Assembly: GCA_012798435.1 (NCBI GenBank)
Contig: JAAZNF010000061.1
Location: forward strand, 51,155 to 115,154
Source of the DNA: Myxococcales bacterium
Lineage (GTDB): Bacteria > Myxococcota > B64-G9
DNA: 64,000 nucleotides
Direction of reading: 5' to 3'
Shown: positions 9,017-18,205 of the stretch, in pieces
How the letters are laid out: the number at the start of each line of letters is the position of its first letter
How positions within the stretch are numbered: the first letter of the stretch is position 1
Made by a program: the position numbers and the translations under genes
The notes under the pieces: generated by a model
Seen by the model: the letters and a program-made list of their open reading frames with translations, nothing else
Told to the model about the DNA's origin: nothing
The model's database searches: none

Positions 9017-9910
9017 ATGCCTCGGACGTTCCTGCTCATCTGTCTTGCGTGCCTGCTGACCACCCCTTCCCTGGCCGGAACGGTGCGGGGGACGCTCGCG
9101 CCCCTGCCGGAGGCGAAGGCCCGGCCGACGCCACTCCGGGACTCGTGCTTCTGGAGGCTGGGCCTGCCGGCCGCGCCCGCGGTTTTGCCGCCGCTCTTGG
9201 TCCTCGAGGGCGACGCCGCGCCGGTGCCGCCCGCCGCCACGGCGGAGATCGCGCTCTCGGGTTTCGAGTTTCAACCCGCCTTCCTGGTGGTCACGGCGGG
9301 GAGCACCCTGACCATCCGCAACCACGATCCTCGTGAGTATTCTTGCGCCGCGAGCGGAGCCGCCTCGTTCCAGATCGAAAAGCTTCCTCCGGGCAGCAAC
9401 GCGGAAAAGAAAGTCACATCGGAAGGAACGGTCGAGCTGCGTTGCCACGGCTACCCGTTCATCCACGCTGTCGTGCTGGTGCTGCCCAAGGCGGTGTGGA
9501 CGACCCCGGACGCCGAGGGGAAGTTCCAGTTCGCCAACGTTCCCGCGGGCGAGTACAAGGCCCGCGCCTATCACAATGGCGCCTGGCACTTTGAAAGCTC
9601 CGTCACCGTCCCCGCCCAGGGGACGATCCAACTCGCGCTCGGAAAAGCGCCGCCGGACCGGCCGGAGAAGGCGCCAGGAGAAGGAGTCCCTCCGCCTCCG
9701 GTCCCTGAAAAGCCGAAACCTTCCCCACCCCCGGAACCCCCCGCGACAGTGAAGGCGCCGCCGCCGGAAAAGCCTCAACCGCCACCACCGGCACCGGCGC
9801 CGAAACCCAAACCGGCCGAGCCGAAACCCAAGCCGGAGAAACCCGCGCCCAAGGAACCCGAGGGTGGATTCAAGGACGTCGAACCCGAGGTCGAGGTCGA
9901 GGTGGAGTGA
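9017..9910 (+). CDS. Secreted cupredoxin-like protein with Pro/Lys-rich C-terminal tail
   Basis: Signal MPRTFLLICLACLLTTPSLAG; GFEFQPAFLVVTAGSTLTIRNHD...RCHGYPFIH resembles cupredoxin; tail of PKP/EPK repeats ending VEVEVE. Confidence 0.75.
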   Translation: MPRTFLLICLACLLTTPSLAGTVRGTLAPLPEAKARPTPLRDSCFWRLGLPAAPAVLPPLLVLEGDAAPVPPAATAEIALSGFEFQPAFLVVTAGSTLTIRNHDPREYSCAASGAASFQIEKLPPGSNAEKKVTSEGTVELRCHGYPFIHAVVLVLPKAVWTTPDAEGKFQFANVPAGEYKARAYHNGAWHFESSVTVPAQGTIQLALGKAPPDRPEKAPGEGVPPPPVPEKPKPSPPPEPPATVKAPPPEKPQPPPPAPAPKPKPAEPKPKPEKPAPKEPEGGFKDVEPEVEVEVE

Positions 9911-9944
9911 GGTCGGGGCGATCGGCCGCCTCCAAGGAGCCATC

Positions 9945-11894
9945 ATGGGAAAGATCAAGACCGTCGTGGTGGTGATCGTGCTCGCCGTCGCCGGCGCCGC
10001 GGGCGCCCTGTTCGGTCTCAGCGGGATGTATCAGAGCCAGGTGCAGACACTGGCCACGGTTCAGCTCGCCGGCGCAGCCGAGAACGCGCTGAACGAAATG
10101 CGGGTCCTCGCTTTCGAGCGCATCGCGCTGCTTTCCCGCGCTGCCCGGGAAACCCCGCTGGCTCCGCCGCTGGCCAAGTCACCCGCCACGACCGGCCTGA
10201 CGGATGAGGCCGCCACCACCGCTCTAGGCCCGGCACACACCGAGCTCTCGCCGGTGGCAGAAGAGCTGCTGAAGAAGTACAAGCTCTCGCGAGTGATGGT
10301 GGTTTCCGCCGAGGGCCGCTTGCTGGCGCAAGCCCCGGAGAAGGACAAGTTCGGTGAGAGCCTCAAGGGCCTGCCGGTGGTGGCCGAGTGCCTCCAGAAC
10401 GTCCCGCGCGACGGCCTGTACGAGATCGCCGGCAAGCTCACCCAGTTCGCTGCCGCTCCCGTCCTCGACGACAAGGGCAAACCGGTGGGCTGCCTGCTCG
10501 TACCGGAGGAGATCGACCTCCAGTTCCTGCAGCGCATCAACCGCCGGACGGGGATGGACACCGCCGTGATCCTGCGCCAGAGCGTGTATCTGGCCACCGG
10601 GGATTCCGCCAAGCTCGCGGACCTCGCCACCCAACCCACCGGCGAGGAGACCATCTGGTTCGGCGACGCCGGCCCGCTGCCGATGTTCGTGAAACTCGAG
10701 CGGCGCGGGTTCGCCGCCCGGACCATCCCCATCCCCGGAGGGACGGAACAACTTCGGCTCGCGGTCATCCTGCCGATCGGGCCGATGTTGCTCCCGCTCT
10801 CCGAGGCCCACAAGACCGCCCTGTTCGGCGCGGGGGCGTTGCTAGTGCTGGGCCTGCTGCTGGCGGTGTTCTTGCCCGGCGGTTCGGATCGCCAGCTCAA
10901 GCGGCTGCGCGACGACATCACGCTGATGTCGAACGGCGACGGCAGCTACGTGGTGGATCCCGTCAGCTACTCCGGCTTCGTGCGGGAGCTGGCGGCGGCC
11001 GTCTCGAACCTGGCGCCCGCTCGTGCCACGCGCCCCCCAGCGGCCCGCGCGACCCCGGCCGCCGCCCGCGAGACGTCCCCGGTCGAGGAACCTCCTCGCG
11101 TCTCGCAGAGCAGCCCGCCGCCGCTGGATTTCGAGAGCCTGCTGGGTGGCAGCACCCCGGCGCCCGCTTCGTCGCCATTGCCCGCGCCGCCCGCCGCCAG
11201 GCCCGCACCTGCGGCGCCGCCACCATCCGCGCTGGATCTGCTGGAAGAAGCGGCGCCGGCCGCGCCGCGGCCCGCCGAGCCCGCCCCGTCGCCGTTCGAT
11301 CAAGCCGGCGGCGGCCCGCGGGTGAACCTGCCGAACGACTTGGCGAACATCTTCGACGAGGGCGACGCCACGCGCGAGGTCGCTCCGGTGATCCCGCCGC
11401 TGGCCCGCCCCGAGCCCTCGCGCCCGCCGATCAAACCGGCCCCACCACCGGGTCGGCCCTCGTTCATCCCGCCCAGCCCGCCCATCACCAGCACCCCGGG
11501 AGTGCTGGACCTGAGCGAGGAGGATCAGATCACCTCCTCCGACTACCGGCCCGACTCCACCGTGATCGCCCAGGTGCCGGATGAACTGTTGCGAGTGTCC
11601 GCGACCAAGGAAGCTCCAGAGCCCCCACGGGCGCAGGTCGGCCTGCCGCGCCCTCCCATCGGTGGCGCGGCGGCTTCGGCGGAGGATGCCCATTTCCGCG
11701 AGGTCTTCGAGCAGTTCCTCAAGACCAAGAAGCAGTGCAACGAGACCCTGGCCGGTCTCACCGTGGACAAGTTCGTCGAGAAGCTACGCAAGAACGCCGC
11801 CGAGCTCAAGGCGCGCTACAACTGCCAATCGGTGCGCTTCCAGGTGTACGTCAAGGCGGGCCGGGCCGCGCTCAAGGCCACCCCGGTCAAGTGA
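9945..11894 (+). CDS. Membrane protein with extracytoplasmic sensor-like domain, Pro/Ala-rich linker and MXAN_5187-type C-terminal domain
   Basis: TM segments near residues 5-25 and ~300-325; C-terminus FLKTKKQCNETLAGLTVDKFVEKLRKNAAELKARYNCQSVRFQVYVKAGRAALKATPVK recalled as the myxobacterial MXAN_5187 C-terminal family. Confidence 0.72.
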   Translation: MGKIKTVVVVIVLAVAGAAGALFGLSGMYQSQVQTLATVQLAGAAENALNEMRVLAFERIALLSRAARETPLAPPLAKSPATTGLTDEAATTALGPAHTELSPVAEELLKKYKLSRVMVVSAEGRLLAQAPEKDKFGESLKGLPVVAECLQNVPRDGLYEIAGKLTQFAAAPVLDDKGKPVGCLLVPEEIDLQFLQRINRRTGMDTAVILRQSVYLATGDSAKLADLATQPTGEETIWFGDAGPLPMFVKLERRGFAARTIPIPGGTEQLRLAVILPIGPMLLPLSEAHKTALFGAGALLVLGLLLAVFLPGGSDRQLKRLRDDITLMSNGDGSYVVDPVSYSGFVRELAAAVSNLAPARATRPPAARATPAAARETSPVEEPPRVSQSSPPPLDFESLLGGSTPAPASSPLPAPPAARPAPAAPPPSALDLLEEAAPAAPRPAEPAPSPFDQAGGGPRVNLPNDLANIFDEGDATREVAPVIPPLARPEPSRPPIKPAPPPGRPSFIPPSPPITSTPGVLDLSEEDQITSSDYRPDSTVIAQVPDELLRVSATKEAPEPPRAQVGLPRPPIGGAAASAEDAHFREVFEQFLKTKKQCNETLAGLTVDKFVEKLRKNAAELKARYNCQSVRFQVYVKAGRAALKATPVK

Positions 11895-12056
11895 GCGGAC
11901 GCGCTCTCATCCCAACCCGGCTCCCTCCCCCGCCTGTTGATCTCATCTCCCATACCGGGGAAGTTTCGCCACGCACCGTCTTGGCCCAGTGTGTTCCCTG
12001 GAGGGTACGACACGCCCCCTCGTGTAATTCCGTTCGCTGCGTCCGCTTTGCCGCGC

Positions 12057-12929
12057 TCAGTCGCGCCCGGCCAGGATGTCCAACTCTTCCTCGATCCGAT
12101 CGCGCAGGAGCTCGGGGGTGGGCGGCAGCAGGACCTCCTTGCCGTTCATGAAGATGGCGGGCGTCGCCTCCACGCGGTGTTTCAGCCCCTCCAGCTTCTC
12201 ATCGGCGATCCTCCCCAGGACGTCCTCGGCGGCCATGGCGGCCTGGAGGGCGCCTGCGTCCAGCCCGACCTTGGCGGCCAGCGCCAGGATGTCCGCCGGA
12301 GCCAGATCCGGTTGCAGCTCGAAGAGGCGCTCGCACAGCTCCCAGAACTTTCCCAGCTTTCCCGCCGCCACGCAGGCCTTGGAGGCCTCCACCGCGCGAG
12401 GGTGCGACTTGAGCGGGAACTGCTTGAGGTACAGGCGCACCGTCCCGCCGGACTCGCGCACCAGGCGATTGAGATCCGGGCTCACCCGCGCGCAGAAGGG
12501 ACACTGGAAGTCGGTGAACTCCACGATCACCACCGGAGCCGCCGGCGCCCCCAGCGGGGTCAGGTCGTCGAGCTTGAATTGGTGGACTTTCTCCGGGTGA
12601 GCCATCTGCCGGCGCAAAGTGAGCCACTGACCCACCTGCTCGGCCGTGGCGCCGGTGGTCACCAGGCGAAACACGTCCCGGGCCAGGCGCAGGGCGGTGG
12701 GCGACGGAGGCTCCCGGTCCAGGCAGCGGGCGATCGAGTCGGTGCAACGCCCGTAGCAGGAGGAGGACTCCAGGATCCGCTCCACCTGCGCCGCGACCTC
12801 CGGCTTGTAATCGGAGAGCTTGAGCTCGGGCAAAAGATCCCAACGCACCTTCGCCTGCGCGACGCTCGAACCCAAGGCCACTAGGAATACCAATCCCAGG
12901 ACCACGCTCCAACTTGCGCGCTTCATCAT
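12057..12929 (-). CDS. DsbA-family thioredoxin-like exported protein
   Basis: Signal peptide; VVIVEFTDFQCPFCARVSPDL (CPFC active site), ATPAIFMNGK cis-Pro region. Confidence 0.87.
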   Translation of the reverse strand: MMKRASWSVVLGLVFLVALGSSVAQAKVRWDLLPELKLSDYKPEVAAQVERILESSSCYGRCTDSIARCLDREPPSPTALRLARDVFRLVTTGATAEQVGQWLTLRRQMAHPEKVHQFKLDDLTPLGAPAAPVVIVEFTDFQCPFCARVSPDLNRLVRESGGTVRLYLKQFPLKSHPRAVEASKACVAAGKLGKFWELCERLFELQPDLAPADILALAAKVGLDAGALQAAMAAEDVLGRIADEKLEGLKHRVEATPAIFMNGKEVLLPPTPELLRDRIEEELDILAGRD

Positions 12930-13033
12930 GCCCGCCTCAAAAAAACGCGACCGGCCCCGCCGGCCGGCCGCGTCCGCATGTGGTCTCCGATCCAGCGACC
13001 GGAAACCGCCCGTTCAAAGAATCCTTACGCCTA

Positions 13034-13174
13034 CTACTTCTTCTTCTTGGCGACCTTCTTCTTGGCGACCTTCTTCACCTTCTTCGCCAGCTTCTTCTTG
13101 GCGACCTTCTTCACCTTCTTCGCCAGCTTCTTCTTGGCTACCTTCTTGACCTTCCTGTGCATCGCGCAGGGCAT
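13034..13174 (-). CDS. Very small Lys-rich histone-H1-tail-like protein (46 aa)
   Basis: MPCAMHRKVKKVAKKKLAKKVKKVAKKKLAKKVKKVAKKKVAKKKK; GGAGG 6 nt upstream of the ATG; two tandem stops; below the ORF-track size limit. Confidence 0.72.
   Translation of the reverse strand: MPCAMHRKVKKVAKKKLAKKVKKVAKKKLAKKVKKVAKKKVAKKKK
13055..13126. repeat. Exact 36-bp tandem duplication inside the Lys-rich small ORF
   Basis: cttcttcttggcgaccttcttcaccttcttcgccag at 13055-13090 and 13091-13126, identical; a third diverged copy follows. Confidence 0.9.
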
Positions 13175-13253
13175 TCTCTACCTCCTTTGGGATAGTTGCC
13201 CGTCTCAGGCTATGATGCGAACGATGATACCAAAACTGATACGGCGTGCAAAA

Positions 13254-14780
13254 TTATTTTCCGTCTTTTTCGCCTGGTGATCTCAACCAACACCATGACA
13301 GGTCCAACGCCACGCCGCGAAACCGGACGTCCTCGACGTCGGCCTGCCGAGAGAAACGCAGCCCCCTCGAGATCAGCGGCTGGATGTTACGGCCGGCGTG
13401 CTTGGCGGCGATCTCGCGCAAACGCGATACACGCTCTTCTCCCGGCGGCAACTGTCGGAGCGCGCCATCGGCCTCTCGCACGGCTTCCTCTCCCCCGAGC
13501 AGGCTCAACATCTGCAACCCCTTCAACTCCTCGTCCGCACTGATCGGTAGCATCTCCACCAGGCGCAGGTCCCAGTCAGGGCCGTTCAGCGCCGCCACGT
13601 AGTCGGAGTAGTTCTTCTCCTGCACCACCAGCACCACACCGGCGCGGGCCGCGTCCGCGCGCAAGCGTGATGCGATGAGTCGCTGTGCCGTCTCCGGGTG
13701 GATCAACAGGATAGCCATGGGCGGCACCCCCCACCGCCGTACCGTCCACGCCGCGACGCGAGAGCGCACCTCCTCTCTGGCGAGGCTGGCCGCCGGCTCC
13801 TGCGGACGCCACTCCTCGCCACCATCCGGTAGCCTGGCATCAGGGACCGCCTCGGCAAGAGCGCCCCGATCCAGGAGGGCCCACGGGATGGGCCTGGCCT
13901 CCTCGGGCCAGCGCGAGGTCGGTACGGGGTTCTGATACAAGAACACCGTCCAGCACTCGGCCGCCTCAAGCGGTTCCGCCGACTGCTCGCTCGCCTGCTC
14001 GCCCGACTGCTGGCTGGCAGGCGCCTCCTCTCCCGCCGCCGGCGAACCCGGCGTCAGAAGAACGCGCTCGCGTTCGGGCGGCAGCGGCGCGCGGTAGAGC
14101 AAGCGTTCCAGGAACGGGCGGCCCCGGACGTGCCGAGAAAAGGGCCGCAGCTCGAGCGGGCTCGCCAGCGTTCGCGGGAGCATGAACGGTCCGGCCCCGG
14201 GTGGCGGTGTCGCGACCCGGCGCGCCATCCACGAAGACGGCAGCACGGCGGCGGGCAGCGCCGCCAGCGCCTGGGGGAAGTCGGGAAAGCTCCGGGTCAA
14301 GCGCACCTTGAGGGTCACGCGGTTGATCGTCTCCAGCCCACGCAGGCTGCGGATACGCCCCTGGCGGAAGTCCAGCGCGCCGTCCACCATCGAGAGCAAC
14401 CACCAGTGCGGCGAGCCGGTCTCCCTCCGGAGCAACCGCTCCCAGGACTGCACTACGTCCCGCGCGTCCAGCGGGCTCCCGTTGTGGAAGCATTCGTCGG
14501 CTCGAAGCAGAAGCGTCCACTCGCGAAAATCATCAGAGGGGCGCGCCTCGCGGGCCAGCATCGGTTCGACGCTGCCATCGGCCGCGAGCCGGACCACGGT
14601 CTCGTGGACCGAGGCGGCCAGCACGAGCTCGCTGATGGTCTCGAGCCGCGCCGGATCCAGCTCCTCCGCCGGCGGCAGCGTGACCGTCAGCTCCCCTCCG
14701 TACGGGATCGGCCGGGCGCCGCACAGGGCGAGCCACCCAGGGAGCGCCATCGCGATCCAGATGGTCCAGCGCCGCCTCAT
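13254..14780 (-). CDS. ABC-type peptide/nickel solute-binding protein family 5 (orphan)
   Basis: YGGELTVTLPPAEELDPARLETISELVLAASVHETVVRLAADGSVEPMLA...LRADECFHNGSPLDARDVVQSWERL: SBP_bac_5 pattern. Confidence 0.83.
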   Translation of the reverse strand: MRRRWTIWIAMALPGWLALCGARPIPYGGELTVTLPPAEELDPARLETISELVLAASVHETVVRLAADGSVEPMLAREARPSDDFREWTLLLRADECFHNGSPLDARDVVQSWERLLRRETGSPHWWLLSMVDGALDFRQGRIRSLRGLETINRVTLKVRLTRSFPDFPQALAALPAAVLPSSWMARRVATPPPGAGPFMLPRTLASPLELRPFSRHVRGRPFLERLLYRAPLPPERERVLLTPGSPAAGEEAPASQQSGEQASEQSAEPLEAAECWTVFLYQNPVPTSRWPEEARPIPWALLDRGALAEAVPDARLPDGGEEWRPQEPAASLAREEVRSRVAAWTVRRWGVPPMAILLIHPETAQRLIASRLRADAARAGVVLVVQEKNYSDYVAALNGPDWDLRLVEMLPISADEELKGLQMLSLLGGEEAVREADGALRQLPPGEERVSRLREIAAKHAGRNIQPLISRGLRFSRQADVEDVRFRGVALDLSWCWLRSPGEKDGK

Positions 14781-14789
14781 GCGATCTCC

Positions 14790-15719
14790 TCACCGCTCCA
14801 GTAGGTAGATGCGGCAGCGTTCCGCCGCCCGCTCGCAGGAGAGCAAGAGTACCCGCGCGGCCCCGCGCCGCCCTCCCTCGGCCGCCATGGCGCGGATGGA
14901 GCCCACGATGTCGCGGCTGGTCCAGGAGGATTCCGGGGTGATGTGGACCCGCACCGCGTCCGCCTGCCCGGGCCACACGGGCGCGGAGAGGACGTACTCC
15001 GGCTGACCGTCGCCGTCCAGGTCCGCCGGCGTCATCCCCACACCGCTCAGGAGCTCCGGCTCTAGCGGTTCGTCCGACTCGCCCCGGTGCAGGCGGGCCT
15101 GCCGGTCCACCCACAGCATCCACGGTGCCTCGGCTCCTTCCGGCTGGAGGCAGCGGAGATCCCAGAACGGCGAGGTGATTTCAACGGATCGGCCGTGCGG
15201 CTCGTTGATGTCGCACAGTTCCGGTGCGGGCATGAAGTAGTTGGTGCCGGGTTCGGCCTGGCCGAAGAGCACCAGCGGACGGCTCGCCATGCGGATGACG
15301 CACAACGGCACGCGCTCGATGTTGCGCACCGCGCGCAGGTCGGTCCCCGTCCAGGCGAGGACCTCCCCCGGGCGGCGGTGAAGCACCCGGTAGAATATCT
15401 CGGCTCGCCCATCCCGATTGAAGTCCTCGACCACCAGCCGGCCCCGCGCCTCCCGGGTCCGGATCCGCTCCTGCGGCAAGTGGGAGAGCCGGTAGCGAAC
15501 CGAGAGCTCCGCCTGGCTGTCCTCGAACTGATACAGCTCGACGGCGTCGAGCCGGAGCAGCACCACATCGGAGCGCCCGTCACCGGTCACGTCCCCCATT
15601 CCCACGTCCAGAACCACGCCGTCGAGTTCCAACAACCGTGTCAGGTGAAGTTCTCCGCTGGGAGCACCGGACAGGACCTGGCCCAAGGCGATCGCGCCGA
15701 GATACCTCACCAGGTTCAT
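14790..15719 (-). CDS. FG-GAP/VCBS-type beta-propeller repeat protein
   Basis: GMGDVTGDGRSDVVLLR, VVEDFNRDGRAEIFYR, ADLDGDGQPEYVLS repeats. Confidence 0.75.
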   Translation of the reverse strand: MNLVRYLGAIALGQVLSGAPSGELHLTRLLELDGVVLDVGMGDVTGDGRSDVVLLRLDAVELYQFEDSQAELSVRYRLSHLPQERIRTREARGRLVVEDFNRDGRAEIFYRVLHRRPGEVLAWTGTDLRAVRNIERVPLCVIRMASRPLVLFGQAEPGTNYFMPAPELCDINEPHGRSVEITSPFWDLRCLQPEGAEAPWMLWVDRQARLHRGESDEPLEPELLSGVGMTPADLDGDGQPEYVLSAPVWPGQADAVRVHITPESSWTSRDIVGSIRAMAAEGGRRGAARVLLLSCERAAERCRIYLLER

Positions 15720-18187
15720 CGGAACAACCCCTCCGGCAGACGCCCCGTTCCGGAAAGCTCCGGTGGCGTCTCATCGTCCTCGCCCGCTTGGCTGGTGGGC
15801 CGTTCCTCCATCTGGTTGGGTTCGGTTCCTGCCACAAAGACCTCGAGCCGGGCCTCCGGATCCTGCGGCGCCGCCAGCTTGCCAGTGCGGGGATCGATGC
15901 GGGCCATCACTACGCCCTCGGGCACCGGGAATGGTTCGCGCGGCCGGCCGCGCAAGGCTCTTTCCATCAGGTCGATCCAGATGGGCAGCGCGGTCCCGGC
16001 GCCCTGCGCCCACGATGTGCCCAGAGGCGAGTGGTCATCGAACCCCACCCACACGCCGGCCGCCAGATCCGGTGAGAAACCCACGAACCACGCATCGCGG
16101 TGATCGCTGGCGGTGCCGGTCTTGCCGGCCATGGGACGGTTCAGGCGAGCCGCGCGCCGGCCGGTGCCCTCCTCGATCACGTCCGTGAGCATGGAGGTCA
16201 GTACGTAGGCCTCGGCCGGGGACAGGGCCGGCCGCGGGTCGGGAGGATCCACCGACAACCTCTCGCCGTCGGGCCGCACCACCGCGGTGACGAACACGGG
16301 CTCGGCGAAGTTCCCGCCCGCGGCCAAGGTAGCGTAGGCGTTGGTGAGCTCCAGCGGGCTGACCTCGGAGGTGCCCAGGGCCAACGACAGGTTGGGGAGC
16401 AGCGGCGAGCGGATGCCCAGCTCCCGTCCGACCTGGATCACCTTCTCGACCCCCAGATCGGAGATCAATTTCACCGCCACCGTGTTGATGGAGTGGGCCA
16501 GCGCGAAGCGCAGCGTGACGGGCCCCAAGAAGGTGCGTTCGAAGTTCTGGGGTTTCCAGGCCGCCCCGCCCCCGCCCAGGTAGTACACCTCGGGGGAGTC
16601 CATCAGAATGCTGGCCGGATGATAGGCGCCGCTGCGGATGGCGGCGGCATAGATGATCGGCTTGAAGGCGGAGCCGGGCTGGCGCCGCGCCTGGGTGGCG
16701 CGGTTGAACGGGCTCTCGATGAAGTCGCTGCCACCCACCAGCGCCAGCACATGGCGCGTCGCCGGATCGATGACCACCAGCGCACCCTGCACGAGGGGCG
16801 GCTGGCTCAGGCGCACCTCGCCTCCCGGCGTCCAGCCCGCCGGGATCTCGATCTCGACGACATCGCCGGGCCGCAGGATATCGGCGATCGACGTGGGAGG
16901 CGGTGTGGCAGTCACGGGAGAGAAGCGCCGCGCCCAGCGCGCGCCTTCCAGGGAGAGCCGCGCCTCGGCGTCCCCCAGATCGAGGACGGCCACCGTAGCG
17001 GCTCCGGTTCCCTCCACCTGGCGCACCGGCACCCGCAGGTACTTCTCCTCCTGTGCGCTCTCCACCCAGCGGGCCCGCCACACCGGGTCGGCTCCCTCGC
17101 GGGGCTCGCGGCGCAGCGTCCACACCCGGCCGTGGCGTCCCTCTCCAGCGCGCTGCCGAAGCGAGCGCACCTCGTCCGCGGAGAGGTTCGCCAGCGGTCC
17201 CCGAAACCCCTGGCGTCGTTCCACCGCGCGCAGCCCGTCGGAGAGGATACGCTGGGCGGCCCGGTTGAGCTCTCCGTCCAGCGCAAGCTCTACCCGCAGC
17301 CCGTCCCGCAGCAGCGCCTCCGGCCCCAGGCGCTCCTCCAGCCACTGGCGGCAATGCTCCACGTAGTAGGGCGCCACCTCCTCGTAGGGCGCACCCTTGC
17401 CGACGACATGCAGCGGCCGGGCGCGGGCTGCCCGGGCCTCCATCTCCGTGATGAAGCCGTTCTTGTGCATCTGGGAAAGCACCCAGTTGCGCCTCTCCAG
17501 GGCCGCCTCGGGATGCCGGATCGGCGAATAGCGCGCCGGCGACTTCGGCAACGCCGCCAGCAGGGCCGCCTCCTCCAGGGCGATGTGGGATACGTCCTTG
17601 CCGAAGAGAAAGCGGCTGGCCTCCTGCACGCCGTAACACTGGTGACCGAAGAAGATCTGGTTGAGGTACAACGACAGGATGTCGTTCTTGGACAGGTTGG
17701 TCTCCAGCCGCATGGCCAGGATGAGTTCGCGGATCTTCCGCTCGTAGCTCTTCTCGGGCCCGAGGATGAAGGTCTTGATCACCTGCTGGGTGATGGTGCT
17801 CCCCCCTTCCACCTTGCGCCCGGCCAGCAGGTTGCGAATCGCGGCGCGCAGGATGCCTTTCAAGTCCATGCCGGGGTGCCGGTAGAAGTCGGCGTCCTCG
17901 GCCGCCAGGAAAGCCTGCCGGATCCGCAACGGAACGTGCGGGAGCGGCACGACGGTGCGCTTCTCCTCGAAGACCTCCGCCACCACCGCGCCGCTCCGAT
18001 CCACGAAGCGCGTCACCTGGGGCGGGCGGTAATCCTCCAGGCTCCGGAAGCTCGGCAACCCGCGGCTGAAGTAGAGCAGCAAAGAGCACAACACCACGCC
18101 CCCCACCCCGGCCCCCACCGCGAAGATCAGCAACCCCCGGATCGCCCACCCTCGCACCCGGTCCAGAGGTTTCGCCGCCTTCTCCAT
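15716..18187 (-). CDS. Class A penicillin-binding protein (PBP1A type)
   Basis: Transglycosylase motifs EDADFYRHPGMD, GGSTITQQVIKTF; transpeptidase motifs GSAFKPIIYAAA (SxxK), SIN, KTGTASDHRDAWFVG. Confidence 0.95.
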   Translation of the reverse strand: MEKAAKPLDRVRGWAIRGLLIFAVGAGVGGVVLCSLLLYFSRGLPSFRSLEDYRPPQVTRFVDRSGAVVAEVFEEKRTVVPLPHVPLRIRQAFLAAEDADFYRHPGMDLKGILRAAIRNLLAGRKVEGGSTITQQVIKTFILGPEKSYERKIRELILAMRLETNLSKNDILSLYLNQIFFGHQCYGVQEASRFLFGKDVSHIALEEAALLAALPKSPARYSPIRHPEAALERRNWVLSQMHKNGFITEMEARAARARPLHVVGKGAPYEEVAPYYVEHCRQWLEERLGPEALLRDGLRVELALDGELNRAAQRILSDGLRAVERRQGFRGPLANLSADEVRSLRQRAGEGRHGRVWTLRREPREGADPVWRARWVESAQEEKYLRVPVRQVEGTGAATVAVLDLGDAEARLSLEGARWARRFSPVTATPPPTSIADILRPGDVVEIEIPAGWTPGGEVRLSQPPLVQGALVVIDPATRHVLALVGGSDFIESPFNRATQARRQPGSAFKPIIYAAAIRSGAYHPASILMDSPEVYYLGGGGAAWKPQNFERTFLGPVTLRFALAHSINTVAVKLISDLGVEKVIQVGRELGIRSPLLPNLSLALGTSEVSPLELTNAYATLAAGGNFAEPVFVTAVVRPDGERLSVDPPDPRPALSPAEAYVLTSMLTDVIEEGTGRRAARLNRPMAGKTGTASDHRDAWFVGFSPDLAAGVWVGFDDHSPLGTSWAQGAGTALPIWIDLMERALRGRPREPFPVPEGVVMARIDPRTGKLAAPQDPEARLEVFVAGTEPNQMEERPTSQAGEDDETPPELSGTGRLPEGLFR

Positions 18188-18205
18188 GCTCTCCCGGACC
18201 TGGCG

